Of a stretch of DNA of 64,000 nucleotides, positions 33,701 through 44,847 are shown in pieces. The stretch is from Limonium bicolor (lineage: Eukaryota; Streptophyta; Magnoliopsida; Caryophyllales; Plumbaginaceae). The position numbers and the translations under genes were made by a program. Every line of letters begins with the position of its first letter. Position 1 is the stretch's first letter. The notes under the pieces were generated by a model that was not told the origin of the DNA, ran no database searches, and saw only the letters and a list, made by a program, of their open reading frames with translations. Location of the stretch: positions 88,873,627-88,937,626 of the forward strand of contig CM041780.1 of NCBI GenBank assembly GCA_023374045.1, in the 5' to 3' direction.

Positions 33701-36700
33701 AACCTTTGGATTATAGGCTCACTAGCTTCTACTGCGCGACCCTGATAACTTAAGAGCCTAGTTTGCTCTTGTCGTTATTCGTAGTGTACTGTACAACTCC
33801 CGTTTATTCCTTTTTATTTTAGGAATAACAGTTTCTCAATCGACGCATGGTATCTCTTACCGTATGTGAATCCGATGATTATTCACTTTTCTATCCAGTT
33901 TTTTGGTAATTCATTGTATATACTGTTGTACTTCATGATTATTCACTTGGTTCTTCCGACTTATTGTCGGTTGAGGTCGAGCTACTACTTAATATGTAGT
34001 GCTCCCTCTGTGGTTTCCACACTTGAAGTATATTTCATACCTATGGTCGGTATTCAGTGCTACTGTAGTCACAGATTCCTAATTATTCTTTCTAAAATAC
34101 TGTCTTCTTTTATTGCACGACCTTGCATTCTCTATGCATTGGTCCTTATAACATTTACAAGTCTCATCCGCTTCTATTGCGGTGGAATTTATTTGTTGTG
34201 ATTGTTGTATGTCCAACGCTCTCCGTGTCTCTGGCCCGAGGCCGCACGGTTTTGTTACTAGCTTTTTGCTTAACCAACCTTGCGTTGTGTGTCTGCACGA
34301 CTTCCGTCTCCGGTACGAGTTGGCGGGTGTTCATATCCCAATGCTTATTGCTTCTGTTATCAAACCGATCCTCTAGGGATACACTTCCAGTTCCGCATGC
34401 AATTGTAATAGGATAACATTGCCTCTTGTTCGTGAGATTCCTTCATCACACGGTACGGCTACTGGCTTTACTGCCCAGTCTACTTACTATCACTTACCTT
34501 CTGTCTTCACTGAGTCTAACTCAGAGTTCTATTATTCTCTATATCATTTGTACATAATGATTGTTTGATGCATACCAAGTTCTTATTAGTTATACAGTGT
34601 TGATTTACATGGCATCAGCTGTTACTAGCTTCCACTCATGTATTTCTACCATTATACTATGTTTTTCCATTTACTGGCTGATTACTGAATACACTATTCT
34701 CCAAGTCTTTATGTTCCTTGAGTGTTGTTCAATTTTCGTCTCGCATTATACGCACATGGTGGTGGTTACTAAACCGACTACTCTTCCACAATTGCTATAA
34801 AAACTTCATTTTCGTACTACTGTTATTCAAATTATTCTTGGCAATAACAACATGAACAAACTTCAACGTTTCAACAAGTTCACATAACCACCGCTTCAGC
34901 GGTCTCACAATATTGAGAGGTATCCCCACTCTTAAGGTAGTGGTTCGTTCTCCGCTCTATTCACCGGTATAACACACACTTTTCTCTTACTGGTGCCATT
35001 ACCGGCAATACTCCTTATGAGTTTATTTAGGTCTGCAATCATTGAAATTTACATAGCGCGATTAATTTACGGCTCATAAGCCTCATTGCCTCGAGCTCTG
35101 CTCATTGTAGGTTGTTCACACAAATTTTACTTCTCCGTGCACCATCACATGGTTTGGAGGTAATTCTGGGCTCCATGACAAGGTCGTTGCATCGCGCTTC
35201 CCTTCATGGGAGGCCCGTTAGGTACAATTTGGTTGCTCTTTTGGCAATTTAGGGTACCTACTGTCAAGAGTGTTACCGTTCGATGTTTAAACCGTAGTTT
35301 GTTTCAACTCACGTGTTTTTATCACGGTATATCATTCAAATGTTGTTGACTCAGTCACCCTTCCAAGGATTGTTCCTGGGTGTTGTCAAGTCATGTCGTT
35401 TCTTCTGGCGTGTACTTACGGTATATTTAGTTAATTATGCCGCCTTGCGGTACCGTATTTGAATTGTCTTGTTTAGAATTATAGTATATCCCGTTTCGGG
35501 TAGACTATTGACGCTTCCTTATTTGCGTGCTTGGTTGGGTTTACTATCCTCTTCAGTGAAGATCAATATTCCCCAGTAACCTCGGTGGTTTGTTCTAGAT
35601 TTTTATCCCTTCCATTGAACATTGACGTATTCATGTTAGGCTTCTGCCTTACTGTATTTAGGCTGGGTATTCATCCCACGATCTTGAGACATATCCGATG
35701 TCTATACTTAACAATTTGTGCTCCTCCCACTTCCTGACCCTTATTCCTTTTTTGGAATGAGTTCTTTAATTCGTTTAGATTGTTAGCTTAACTGAGTTCT
35801 TTACTTCAATTGTTTATGGTAATCGGTTGCTCTGGCCTGAGTTTGCACTGCTGACCATAGTATGGAGTCGACTACTTCCCGTGTTCCGTACTCTACTACT
35901 CGTATACATGTATGGGGTATCTTATTGATACGTTACCACTTACCCGACTAACTCATAAATAGGTCTATCAGGCCCGCAAGCTCCTTTGGGGTGCGGGTCG
36001 TCCCACATCTCATTTTTGTACGCTCGTAAGTTCGTCACTCACACGCCTAGGTGAAGTATTATGTTGTCAACTCCTCTTGTATCGTCCTATGATAACACAC
36101 ATTTGGGGCTTCCAGAACTTAATCAAGGGAGATTTCTTCACGGTCTTTAGTTAGTATGGTTTCGATCCTTTCCTTCGGTTGATACCCTTGGATTGCAGGA
36201 TTATCCTCAAATTGTTCTGAACAGGGTATAACTTACCTATCGAGGCGTTAAGGCCGGTGTAGGTCCCTAGTTTGGTTTTAAAGAGATTCTGTAGTTGAGA
36301 GAAATTCGAGTTAAAGGAAGTTTAAAATAAATATGAGCTTGAAAGAAAATTTGGGTTGGAAGAAAGTTTGGAATAAATCCGAGGTTGAAAGGAAAATTTT
36401 TCCTGATATTAAATGTTTGGTAATCCTGACCAAGTCTAGCTTCTCGCTGACTGGTATATCCTTAAATACAATGGTTAGGCCGTTAAGCCTTTCCAAGTTC
36501 TCGTACTTCAAATTCTTGGGATTCGTAATCAAATACTTGCTTCATTCGCCATTGTGGTACTTTACTACGTACTTCTCTATTGTGCAAGTTTTTCCCGATA
36601 GCCCCATTATAGCAGCACTTGCCCGCGTGGCAAGTGCGCCATGCTGGCTGGCCATCGGTTCAACACATACCGGTTACGGTATTGCTCTTGCCTGCACTTT

Positions 36701-37602
36701 ACTTGGTAGCCTTGTTGGCACTCCCTTTGATCTTTTATTCTTGATAATAAATCTTCTGAGCGACTCTCATTGGTCTTGACATGGTAATCATAAATCAGGG
36801 TGACTCTTCACTCTCAGAGGCCCCCTATACGTTTAGCTCTGTGTCATTCCTTATTGCCCATCTCCACACCTTTATTGTGGTTATCAAGGCTTGATTCTTA
36901 TTTAGGCACTACTTAGTAGTCCTATTGGTGTATGTTACGTAAACATTTTCATAGTCGTCTAGACCTTGTCAATCAGGTATTATAACTTCTTGTACGCTGT
37001 AGGTTTGGAGTTACCCACTCTTGACTAGCTCCTTAGTCGCTTAGTTTACCATTGTCGGTAACTTCTAACAACGGCAGTCTCGTAGACATGTGTCTCGGTC
37101 TTTTTGTTACTTCTCCTTTCTGCTTCGTTGCATGGCTAGTGCCTTCCTTCTTGATGGTCAGCCATGGTTCTCTCTACTGCTAAGCATGTCGACCCATGCT
37201 GTTGGAAATTCCACTCTCCTATGCATAGGGTTCTTCAATTCTCCGCTATTAAATGCGATTAACGTTGTTCAGACGGGAACCATCTCCGGGATTTCCGTTC
37301 TTGGAATCTACCGTATGACAGGTTCTTTATCTCATTTAGAAGTATTACATAACTGGCAGATCGGTTTTCCCGAGTAAGAGAGGACTTTCCATCTCTCTGG
37401 CGTTTTTTCCCGAGTTATATAACGGGGGAAGTGGAGGGCGGGACGGATGTTGTAGGTATCCAGCAAACACTGGTAATTCCTAACTAACGTATTTCTCACG
37501 CTATCGCACAACCCAAACCAAAAATCTTAAACTCCTAACTCGGTACTTCCTAAGCTCGGTAATTCCAGTCATCAGAGCGATACTTCACTCTGATACCACT
37601 TT
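33701..37602 (-). pseudogene. 5' internal part of the outer minus-strand element: PBS and decayed gag/pol
   Basis: The minus-strand PBS is at 37598-37587. A decayed Gag knuckle lies around 36660-36610, equivalent to 23255-23315 of the nested copy. The region is collinear with 22400-25056 plus 26616 onward of the nested element but without the solo LTR. Open frames on either strand are short and without domains. Confidence 0.7.
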
Positions 37603-40600
37603 TTAACACCCAAACTATAAACACCATACTTAACATCTAATTGCAGCGGAAAATGTTATAATCATTAACAAAACATGGGTTGTGTTACACGCTGTTAGCC
37701 ACCCACGTGGCTAACAAGGCTAATACGTACACCATGTATCGGTCTGATGGACAAAATCACCGAGCATTTACACATCACAATTTTGTCCCGTTTCTAACAA
37801 ATCAAATGCATTTACTCACCAACTGTACCGAGTATTAATCACAACTCTAATCTAGTTCCATTACAATATACAACCACGAGTGCACAGGCGCATCTCGGGT
37901 TCACTATCCAAAATAACCAAAAGAATTCCATCTACTCCATAGATAGATGACTCCGCTTCTTCATTCCTCATCCTGAAATGAAATGGGGTGCCCCGAAGGG
38001 CTCAGCAACCTATGGCTGGTATGATTAACGTGCAACCCGTTGGCTAACGGGCCGTACACTGCTAATTCTCATAATGAACATGTGATTCGTTTTAACAATC
38101 AATATACATTACATAGCGGTGTTATTTACATAATCATAACAATACTCAACATATAACAACAGTACAATCAACATAATAACATACATATGTGTAACACAAC
38201 CAATACAGTCAACACATCAATGTTTGTTAGATTATGTTACTGTGTACTTTAGCCCGTGGGATTTTTTCCTTAATGGAGTTTCATTATTATAGTAACCACT
38301 TATCCGTTTCGTTGGATTACACTTAATTACTATCCACCATAAAAAACATGGGGTTGAATTCATGGGTTAACTTACCCGAACATAATATCATACTTTACCC
38401 GTTATCATACACACAACATAACATAAGAGCGAGTCACGTGAGGACTTGGTCCGCCATAAGGGTTAGTCAACTTAATTGAGCCTAGAGAATATCTTCATTC
38501 TCATGTCGGGCCCATTACATAACACAACACCGCTCTTCTCAGAGAATGTACATTTTACTTAATATGTGTCAGATATAATATAGATCCGAACACATCGTAC
38601 ACAATTACTTTACTAGACGTGCCGGCCATAATATAGACCCGATCACACCATACACAAATCCCCCTAGCCCCGAATAATAATCAAGGTAGGAGAGCCAGCT
38701 ATTGGCTCGTGGGAGATTGAATTTCGAGAAGGAAGACAACCTAATATAGAGGGAGTTGAATCAGATGTAGATATCAACTCCCAAACAAACGCGCGCGCGA
38801 CCGGACTCCCGGATTCCTCACCCCCAATTATATATATTAGTTATAGGTTCCCTTAGTTAAACACATAAAGGAGGTAACACTGATATCCACACATAACAAT
38901 CCACACATGGCACATGAATAGCCTTGGTTGGAACATTCCCATAAGTTCGGATGTTAAAGCCGAATACCGTTCTCTCGCGATCCTAACGTTGGTTAAGTAA
39001 CGGGGTAAACACGTATTCGAGGTTAGACGGTATCGGAACAATCACGCCACATAAACAATAACTATAAACTCATTTCATGCTTTAATCTTATAAGGTCATA
39101 AACACTCAGAAAAACACACAACACACAAGCCGGTGTAGTCCGGTAGCAAACAGGTGGCAAGAAAATCATACCTGTCACCTTGATGATGGCTAGCCTAACA
39201 TAAAGATCCCTTAGTCCCGACTGCCATTTCGACTAGTTCACATCCCTATAATTCATTCGGTCGAATGGTTAATTACCATTCTTACTTTCCGGTTAACTAA
39301 TTACTTCTCATAATTATGTTGTATACTTTCACACTTAAACTTATACTTATTCACCCTCCTAATGGTCATTATAAGTCACCAAACATGTCCTAAACAATCA
39401 TATAACATCATTACCTAACAATCCCCATCATTAGACACCATTTACTAACTTAAAACAGATTTTTAGTGTGGTCCGGGACAAGGTCCGAACCTATAGTCCC
39501 GGACCAGTTGTTTTCATGAGTTTCGGCCAGTTTTTTGTATAGGTCCGGGACTTTGAACTGGAGGTAGGTCCCGGACCTATGTTAAACTTAAATTTTGGCC
39601 TGATTTTAAGGGTGGTCCGGGACTTATTACAAGATCTAAGTCCTGGACCAATGTTACAGGCATTTTTCGGCAGTTTTTCGGTGCTGGTCTGGGACCTTTT
39701 CCCGGACTTAAGTCCTGGATCCTGCTATAGCAATTTAAATGTTTGACAGTTCTAATTTGTTCTAACTTGGTTTTACTTACTCTTTTCATTCCCCATCTTC
39801 CAATATGATTTCTAACATGTTCTAACATCAATACAACACCTTAAACTTCTCTAATTCATTAACTAAACTCCTCATCCTATCTTTGATTAAAATCACCCAA
39901 GTTCCCACTCTTATTCTCCTAAAATTTGCTAACACATTGTGACTTAGTCCTTAAGTTCTAAATGCATTTTGCCCACCATCTTTACTCTTTCAATTGGTTC
40001 ACAGCTCATACACTCCTAGTTTTACCCAACAACACCACTTCCTTCAAATCTAGCCCCAAGGTGAATATTTACTCAAGTTGACCTCCAAAGTCACCTAATT
40101 AATCCTAGGTTTTTTCTTCTCACAAAACACTTAAGACTTCTAGTGTCCTACACAAATTTTGACATGGTTTCCCCACAATCTTAACATCCTCACACACATT
40201 ATTCAGCACACTCACAACAATCCAACCACCCCATTCATTCTAGCACTTATAGCCCATTGTTTTCCAGCACTTTCACCACAATAAACACCAATACATAAAT
40301 CTTAAAACTTGGCTCTTAGGCCTTAAATAACATTAAGTAAACACTGAATTTCCTCCATATAATAGCAACACCTGCACTACACACAAGGCACTTACAACAT
40401 CTATTTACACACTAATACAATCACTATCCCTTAAGACACAAGCTTAAGGTAAGTTATTTACCTTGAGTTTTCTTTCAAGAATTTTCCTCCTCTTTACTTC
40501 TTGTTCAACCCGGTTTCAAATGGGGTATTTGCTAATCTATGACCAAATCAAATTGAATACTAATGAGCATTAAGAAACTAATAAGACTCTTGAATTAAGA

Positions 40601-41761
40601 CTTGTACTTAAACATGATTTAAGCACTATAAATGGAAGGAATTACCTTATAACTTCCAAATGAGGATTAAGCAATCAAAGATAGATGTTCTCCAACACCT
40701 CTTGAATATGAACAAGCTATAATGAAGAGGAATAACGGGGGTTAAAATCTGTAGCAAATCGGTCACAAAAAAAAATGGAGGAGAAGATGGTTTTTCAAGG
40801 TTTTTCTCACCTAGAAAACAAGGAGTTGTTTAGCTCTGAAAATGGACTTCTTCCCTTCAATTTGAGCTACATCCATGGAGATGAAGTTGAGAGTTTGGAG
40901 CTTTTGAAGGGTGGAAAAGAATGCCCAAGACTAGAGGAGCAAGATGGTTATATTTATTTTCGGTTTTGAGCTTGTTTAGAGGTAGAAAATGGAAGATAAA
41001 GATGGAGCTGGTTGGAGCTTCTTGAAATCGCCATGGGAGAAGAAATATAACAGAGGGAGTGTGCTGGTGGGGAAGAAAATCGTAAGAAGAAAGAAATAGA
41101 GGAAAGAGAAATGTGTGAGAGAGAAATAAAGTAGTTTACTTTTGTCTATTTTACTAGCTTTTTGTACATTAGTCAATAAATGAATATATATATAAGAGAG
41201 CAAAACGTGAGTCATAGAGGGAAAAGGGGAATCAGAATTTATTTTACAAATGAGGGAGGTTACTTTACTCTTATTACAATTTACACCCCATAAGTTCCCG
41301 GTTTTTACACTATTCACTAATCCGGGCCCGTTTTCCGGATTTTTTTATTTCTTTAATTTTAATGGTTCTTAAGCTCCCATTATTGTTTAATTATAGTTGT
41401 ATGATCAACTATAATTTTTACGGGGTCATTTAACTGTTAAAGTCACGTTTTGGGTTTTCTCAAAAAACGCGCTTTAAGACTCCGTTAGTGTGTTAACGCA
41501 TTATTTGGATCCGTTTTCTCTCTGGAATTATTCCCACATACTATTTAGGACTAATTAGGCCCTAGGAATCCCTCTCAGATCCTAGTCGAGGTTGTATACC
41601 TCCTAAGATAATTAAATACTGTTTTTTTGCGGTTTGTGGCTTTTTCGTGTTTTCTTTTTCTTTTTGGTTTTTATTTCTTCACCATGATCTTAAGGACTTA
41701 ATTAGCCTTATAAAATCATATTTAAATAATTAATTAACACATTAAGGTTTGGGGTATTTCA
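37603..41761 (-). repeat. 5' LTR of the outer minus-strand element (4.16 kb)
   Basis: In plus view it begins TTAACACCC (expected TGTAACACCC; a base is missing) and ends GGGGTATTTCA at 41761. It pairs with 12611-16673 and contains the regular 72-bp hairpin array at 39470-39720, the inverse ATGGCGATT near 41025 and the GC-rich hairpin near 37985-38012. Confidence 0.92.
39470..39722. repeat. 72-bp tandem hairpin array (four units)
   Basis: GGTCCGGGAC-type units start at 39470, 39542, 39614 and 39686, exactly 72 bp apart. Each has a 3' arm of the type AGTCCCGGACC about 30 bp later. The sequence between hairpins is not palindromic. Confidence 0.9.
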
Positions 41762-42060
41762 CTACTAGTAGTGGGATATCCAATAATAATATCGCGGAGG
41801 CTTGTCCTGTTGGTAGGGATGCCCAACCAATCACACATATTCCACAAAATCTTACGAGAGAACAAGATTGGAAAAAGAGGTTGTAACCCTGGCTTTTGCT
41901 GATAATGGCATCAAAGTACATTAGAATGAAAGGAGAATCAACCAATTGAGAAAGAGTCTGGCCTGTACACAATGAACAAATGCGACAGCAAAACGAGTCC
42001 CACTGCAAGAAGAAAAGTCTAACTAATCGAAGTAGCAGCAAGAAAAAGCACACTTACAGC
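41762..42060 (-). pseudogene. LINE-like RT zinc-binding domain, right part
   Basis: On the minus strand a cysteine-rich CRICSLCTGQT motif, then, after frame changes, an ILWNMCDWLGIP-like stretch resemble the zf-RVT domain of plant L1 elements. Joined across the nested LTR elements to 12610-12440, it would give a continuous C-terminal domain. Short, diverged and frame-broken. Confidence 0.45.
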
Positions 42061-42066
42061 TAGAAC

Positions 42067-42686
42067 ATGTAGAAGTCAAAGAAAATAACCATCCATCACT
42101 CTCAAGGTCGACCAACAAGTAGATTGCAGTTGAGGTGCGTCAAAGTGAGTCAATTTGCGACAGTTGAGTCAAAGCGAATCAACCCACAACAGTTGAAGAT
42201 ATTTCCGCCTTATACTTAGTGGAAGGTCAAGGAAACAACAGTTTAAACTTCATTGAAGTAGTTACTTCTCGACTTTCATCAGTATTTAACCAGTTAGAAG
42301 CCATTTGCAATATTTGGGGCTTTTCACTTACACATTTATAGAGAGAGTCACATAGCGAGAGGTTTCATATTGGGAGATTATTTTTGAAACTAAGTTCGTT
42401 ATATGCTCAAATAGATTCATCTTGCTTAAAGAGCATTTGGGCCCAAACACTCCACATGCTATATTGATCAATCTTTAGAGGTTTGAGTGTAGGAGTTAGA
42501 TAGAGTCCTTCTGTCAACCCTAAGTATAGGAAACTAGTTTGTAACTTCATACTGAATTCTCAATACAAGATTTTATATTCTTGTATAGTGTGCCTCAAAG
42601 CTTCCACATGCTATAAGTTATTTTAGAGTGAGTCTACCTGAGTCTAACAACTCAGACAGTCTCAGTCAGCACTCCCGATCCTAACA
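42067..42686 (+). repeat. Candidate LTR of a copia-like element
   Basis: A possible TG start lies at 42067 and the 3' end reads CCTAACA at 42686, two bases before a PBS. A TTTATAGA box near 42336 could be the TATA element. The left boundary is a guess, because no second LTR is present to compare. Confidence 0.4.
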
Positions 42687-42688
42687 CG

Positions 42689-42705
42689 TGGTATCAGAGC
42701 CTGGG
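42689..42705 (+). other. Primer binding site, initiator Met-tRNA type
   Basis: TGGTATCAGAGCCTGGG is a strong match to the complement of initiator Met-tRNA. It marks a separate LTR element start, distinct from the flanking families. Confidence 0.85.
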
Positions 42706-42726
42706 TTGGCTAACAAATCTCCCAAG

Positions 42727-43590
42727 ATGGAAGAAATTACCAACTCAGAGGAGATTGAGCCAGGCATCACACCAGTTTGATATGCTTGATGGCTCACAAT
42801 AGTGAGAAAAACCGCTCATAATCACGTAGTAAGACTCCCTCTGCATCTCTTTTATCTAATCTTGATGCTAGTGCAAATTATGTGCCTTCTTTAGATCTTT
42901 CCACATACTTTATAGATCCAAATCTTCCCGAGTTTGAACAAGAACAAATTGCCTTACTCTCTATATATCCACATTTTAAAAGGTCATATTACTATTGATA
43001 TCGACTTAAGCTTCATGGATCAGCTGATACTATTTAGAATCTACAGAAAGAATTGAGTGATTCCAGAACTCTCATTAGAATTTTAGACTCTCAAACAGTC
43101 ACTCTACATCAAAAGCTTAAAAAGAAAAGTCTAAGACAGTTCCAAAAGCTCTCTAAGTCACATACTTTTGTTCGAGAAATCGTTGCCGTTAAAAAACCAA
43201 AGTGGTTTGAAGAAAAGCTTATAAGTTTGAAGTAAATCCACTCAAACAAACTTGAAAAGGAGTTGAACCTCTTACTTCTACCCTCAAATAGGCGTAGAGG
43301 GACTCTCTCAAATCAAGGCTGCCCCATCAAGGTTAAAAAGTAAAAACAAAGTGATTTTGTTGAAATGGTATCAAGGCCATATAATCTTTCTCATCGTAAA
43401 CTTCAATAATAGAAGTTTGCTAATAATTTCGATGGCAAACGATGTATGTTCAGCTACCTTGTATGATATTTGTGGATATTGTGGTTATGATGGTCATACA
43501 GACTCATCCTGTCAAAAATTGAGATGTGATTTGTCCCCGAGATGGATATTTGTCCACTTCACCCCTTTATTATCAATTGTCGATTTTTAA
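42727..43590 (+). pseudogene. Decayed copia-like gag following the PBS
   Basis: From the ATG at 42727 the sequence is broken by stops and frame changes. A 60-codon stretch (43053-43235) and a 79-codon stretch (43351-43590) remain open. The latter has CGYCGYDGHTDSSC, a CCHC-like knuckle of the copia Gag type. No protease or pol follows, so the element is truncated or a non-autonomous derivative. Confidence 0.5.
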
Positions 43591-44847
43591 CATATAGATA
43601 AACAACAGGAACACATAATTAACTAGCAACCAAACCGGGTCTACTAATCCTAGCCGATTAACTAGGACTTCTTCGACTGCCAAGCTCCGGGTCAATCGAC
43701 AACACTATCTCAATTTCCCCTAAGTTGCAATGTAGTCTAACCTTGGGTTCACCAATTTTAAAGTACATTGATTTAGTTCCCAATGGTATAAATCTCTACT
43801 TTTGAAACCCATTCATAGAAATTCACATTAATGATAAACTGATCGGTAACGTTAATAATATACACATTGCCAATAGTTGAGCAAACCCTAAACAAATCCC
43901 AAAATTCATAAAGACTAGCTTAAAATCCAAAATCACTCAATAATCATCTTTAATAAGCACAAGGACTAAATAAAGCATTAAAATAAGTTCAAGATTCAAC
44001 AATGAAGTTTTAGGAATTTTGGGACAAAATCACTAACCAAGGTACAAGAGGACTACTCAAGCATTAAAGATACAAGAGGAGAAAAGGGAGAGAAATAGCC
44101 ATGAATATGGTGAGGAGCTTCAATGGAGGTAGAAGTCCTTCATTTCTTTTTCTTCTATTCTTCTTCTCTTCTTTTCGTCTTCTTTCTTCTTTTCTCGGCT
44201 CTGTTCGTTGCCCACGGAGCCTGCTCTTTATTCTCTTCTTTCTATGTTTTTAACTCGTCAATCTGCTAGAAATTGAGCTTGGACCGGGTTTGTGTCCGGG
44301 AGGAACACTCGGACCAGCTATGTGGCAGCGCCCTTAGTGGCTGATTCTCGCTCGGATGGATGATGATAGACAATCTGCCCTCAGCTTTTCGAGCTCGGGG
44401 TATTTTCCCGGTAATAAACTCGGATCACCCTATAAAATTGCCAGAGAGTTGTGCGCTACATTGGTTCGGCCTGTTACCCCGGACCACCCTTCAAAATGGA
44501 CAGAATTGTCGCCTCTACTTTGGTCCGGGTCTGTATACCGGACACAGACCTGGACCACCTTGTATCGGTCCGACAGAATCTTCATTTTAGCCCATTCGAG
44601 TTCTGTTTGTGCCTGCGTGTTCTTCTCTTTGTCTAATTTTGCTCCAAGCTATGCTATTCCTCCTATTTATGCTGTAAATGTGTAAGACATCACTAGAACA
44701 CAACTAGAGTGCAAAGCCTCTTATTAGAGGTTCCTAGTATGTAGTTATCTCTACTGGTACCAAGGTACTACAATTTATCCAAACAAATAAAAACTCCTCA
44801 GTTATCTAAGTGCATTTATGTAAATAAGCCAGACATGAACATAAAAT
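43591..44847 (-). repeat. Decayed long-LTR fragment carrying the hairpin cassette
   Basis: Between 44281 and 44556 there are four or five imperfect units of the GGTCCGGGTCTGT...ACAGACCTGGACC type, like those in the chromovirus LTR at 53507. Flanking sequence (about 44000-44200, with a CT-rich run at 44140-44260) resembles the leader side of the long LTRs inverted. Boundaries are not visible, and no protein-coding frame is credible. Confidence 0.45.

Larger units (their letters stand above)
12611..41761 (-). mobile_element. Outer minus-strand long-LTR Ty3/gypsy-related element, non-autonomous, split by a nested relative
   Basis: Two similar LTRs (12611-16673 and 37603-41761) are in the same minus orientation. 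The right one is the 5' LTR, because a tRNA-Met-type PBS (reverse complement of TGGTATCAGAGT at 37598-37587) lies immediately to its left. The left LTR is preceded on its right by the PPT (16674 onward). The interior is 33701-37602 plus 16674-18244, about 5.5 kb, interrupted by a complete plus-strand relative at 18245-33695. No intact coding frame exists, but a decayed Gag knuckle (about 36660-36610) and a decayed integrase/chromodomain end (about 18170-18090) are recognisable against the chromovirus at 51662. Confidence 0.9.

Noticed and set aside
33866..34416. Overlapping plus-strand frames of 64-111 codons as genes
   Set aside because: They lie antisense to the decayed integrase/pol interior of the outer element, have no domains, and have low-complexity hydrophobic composition.
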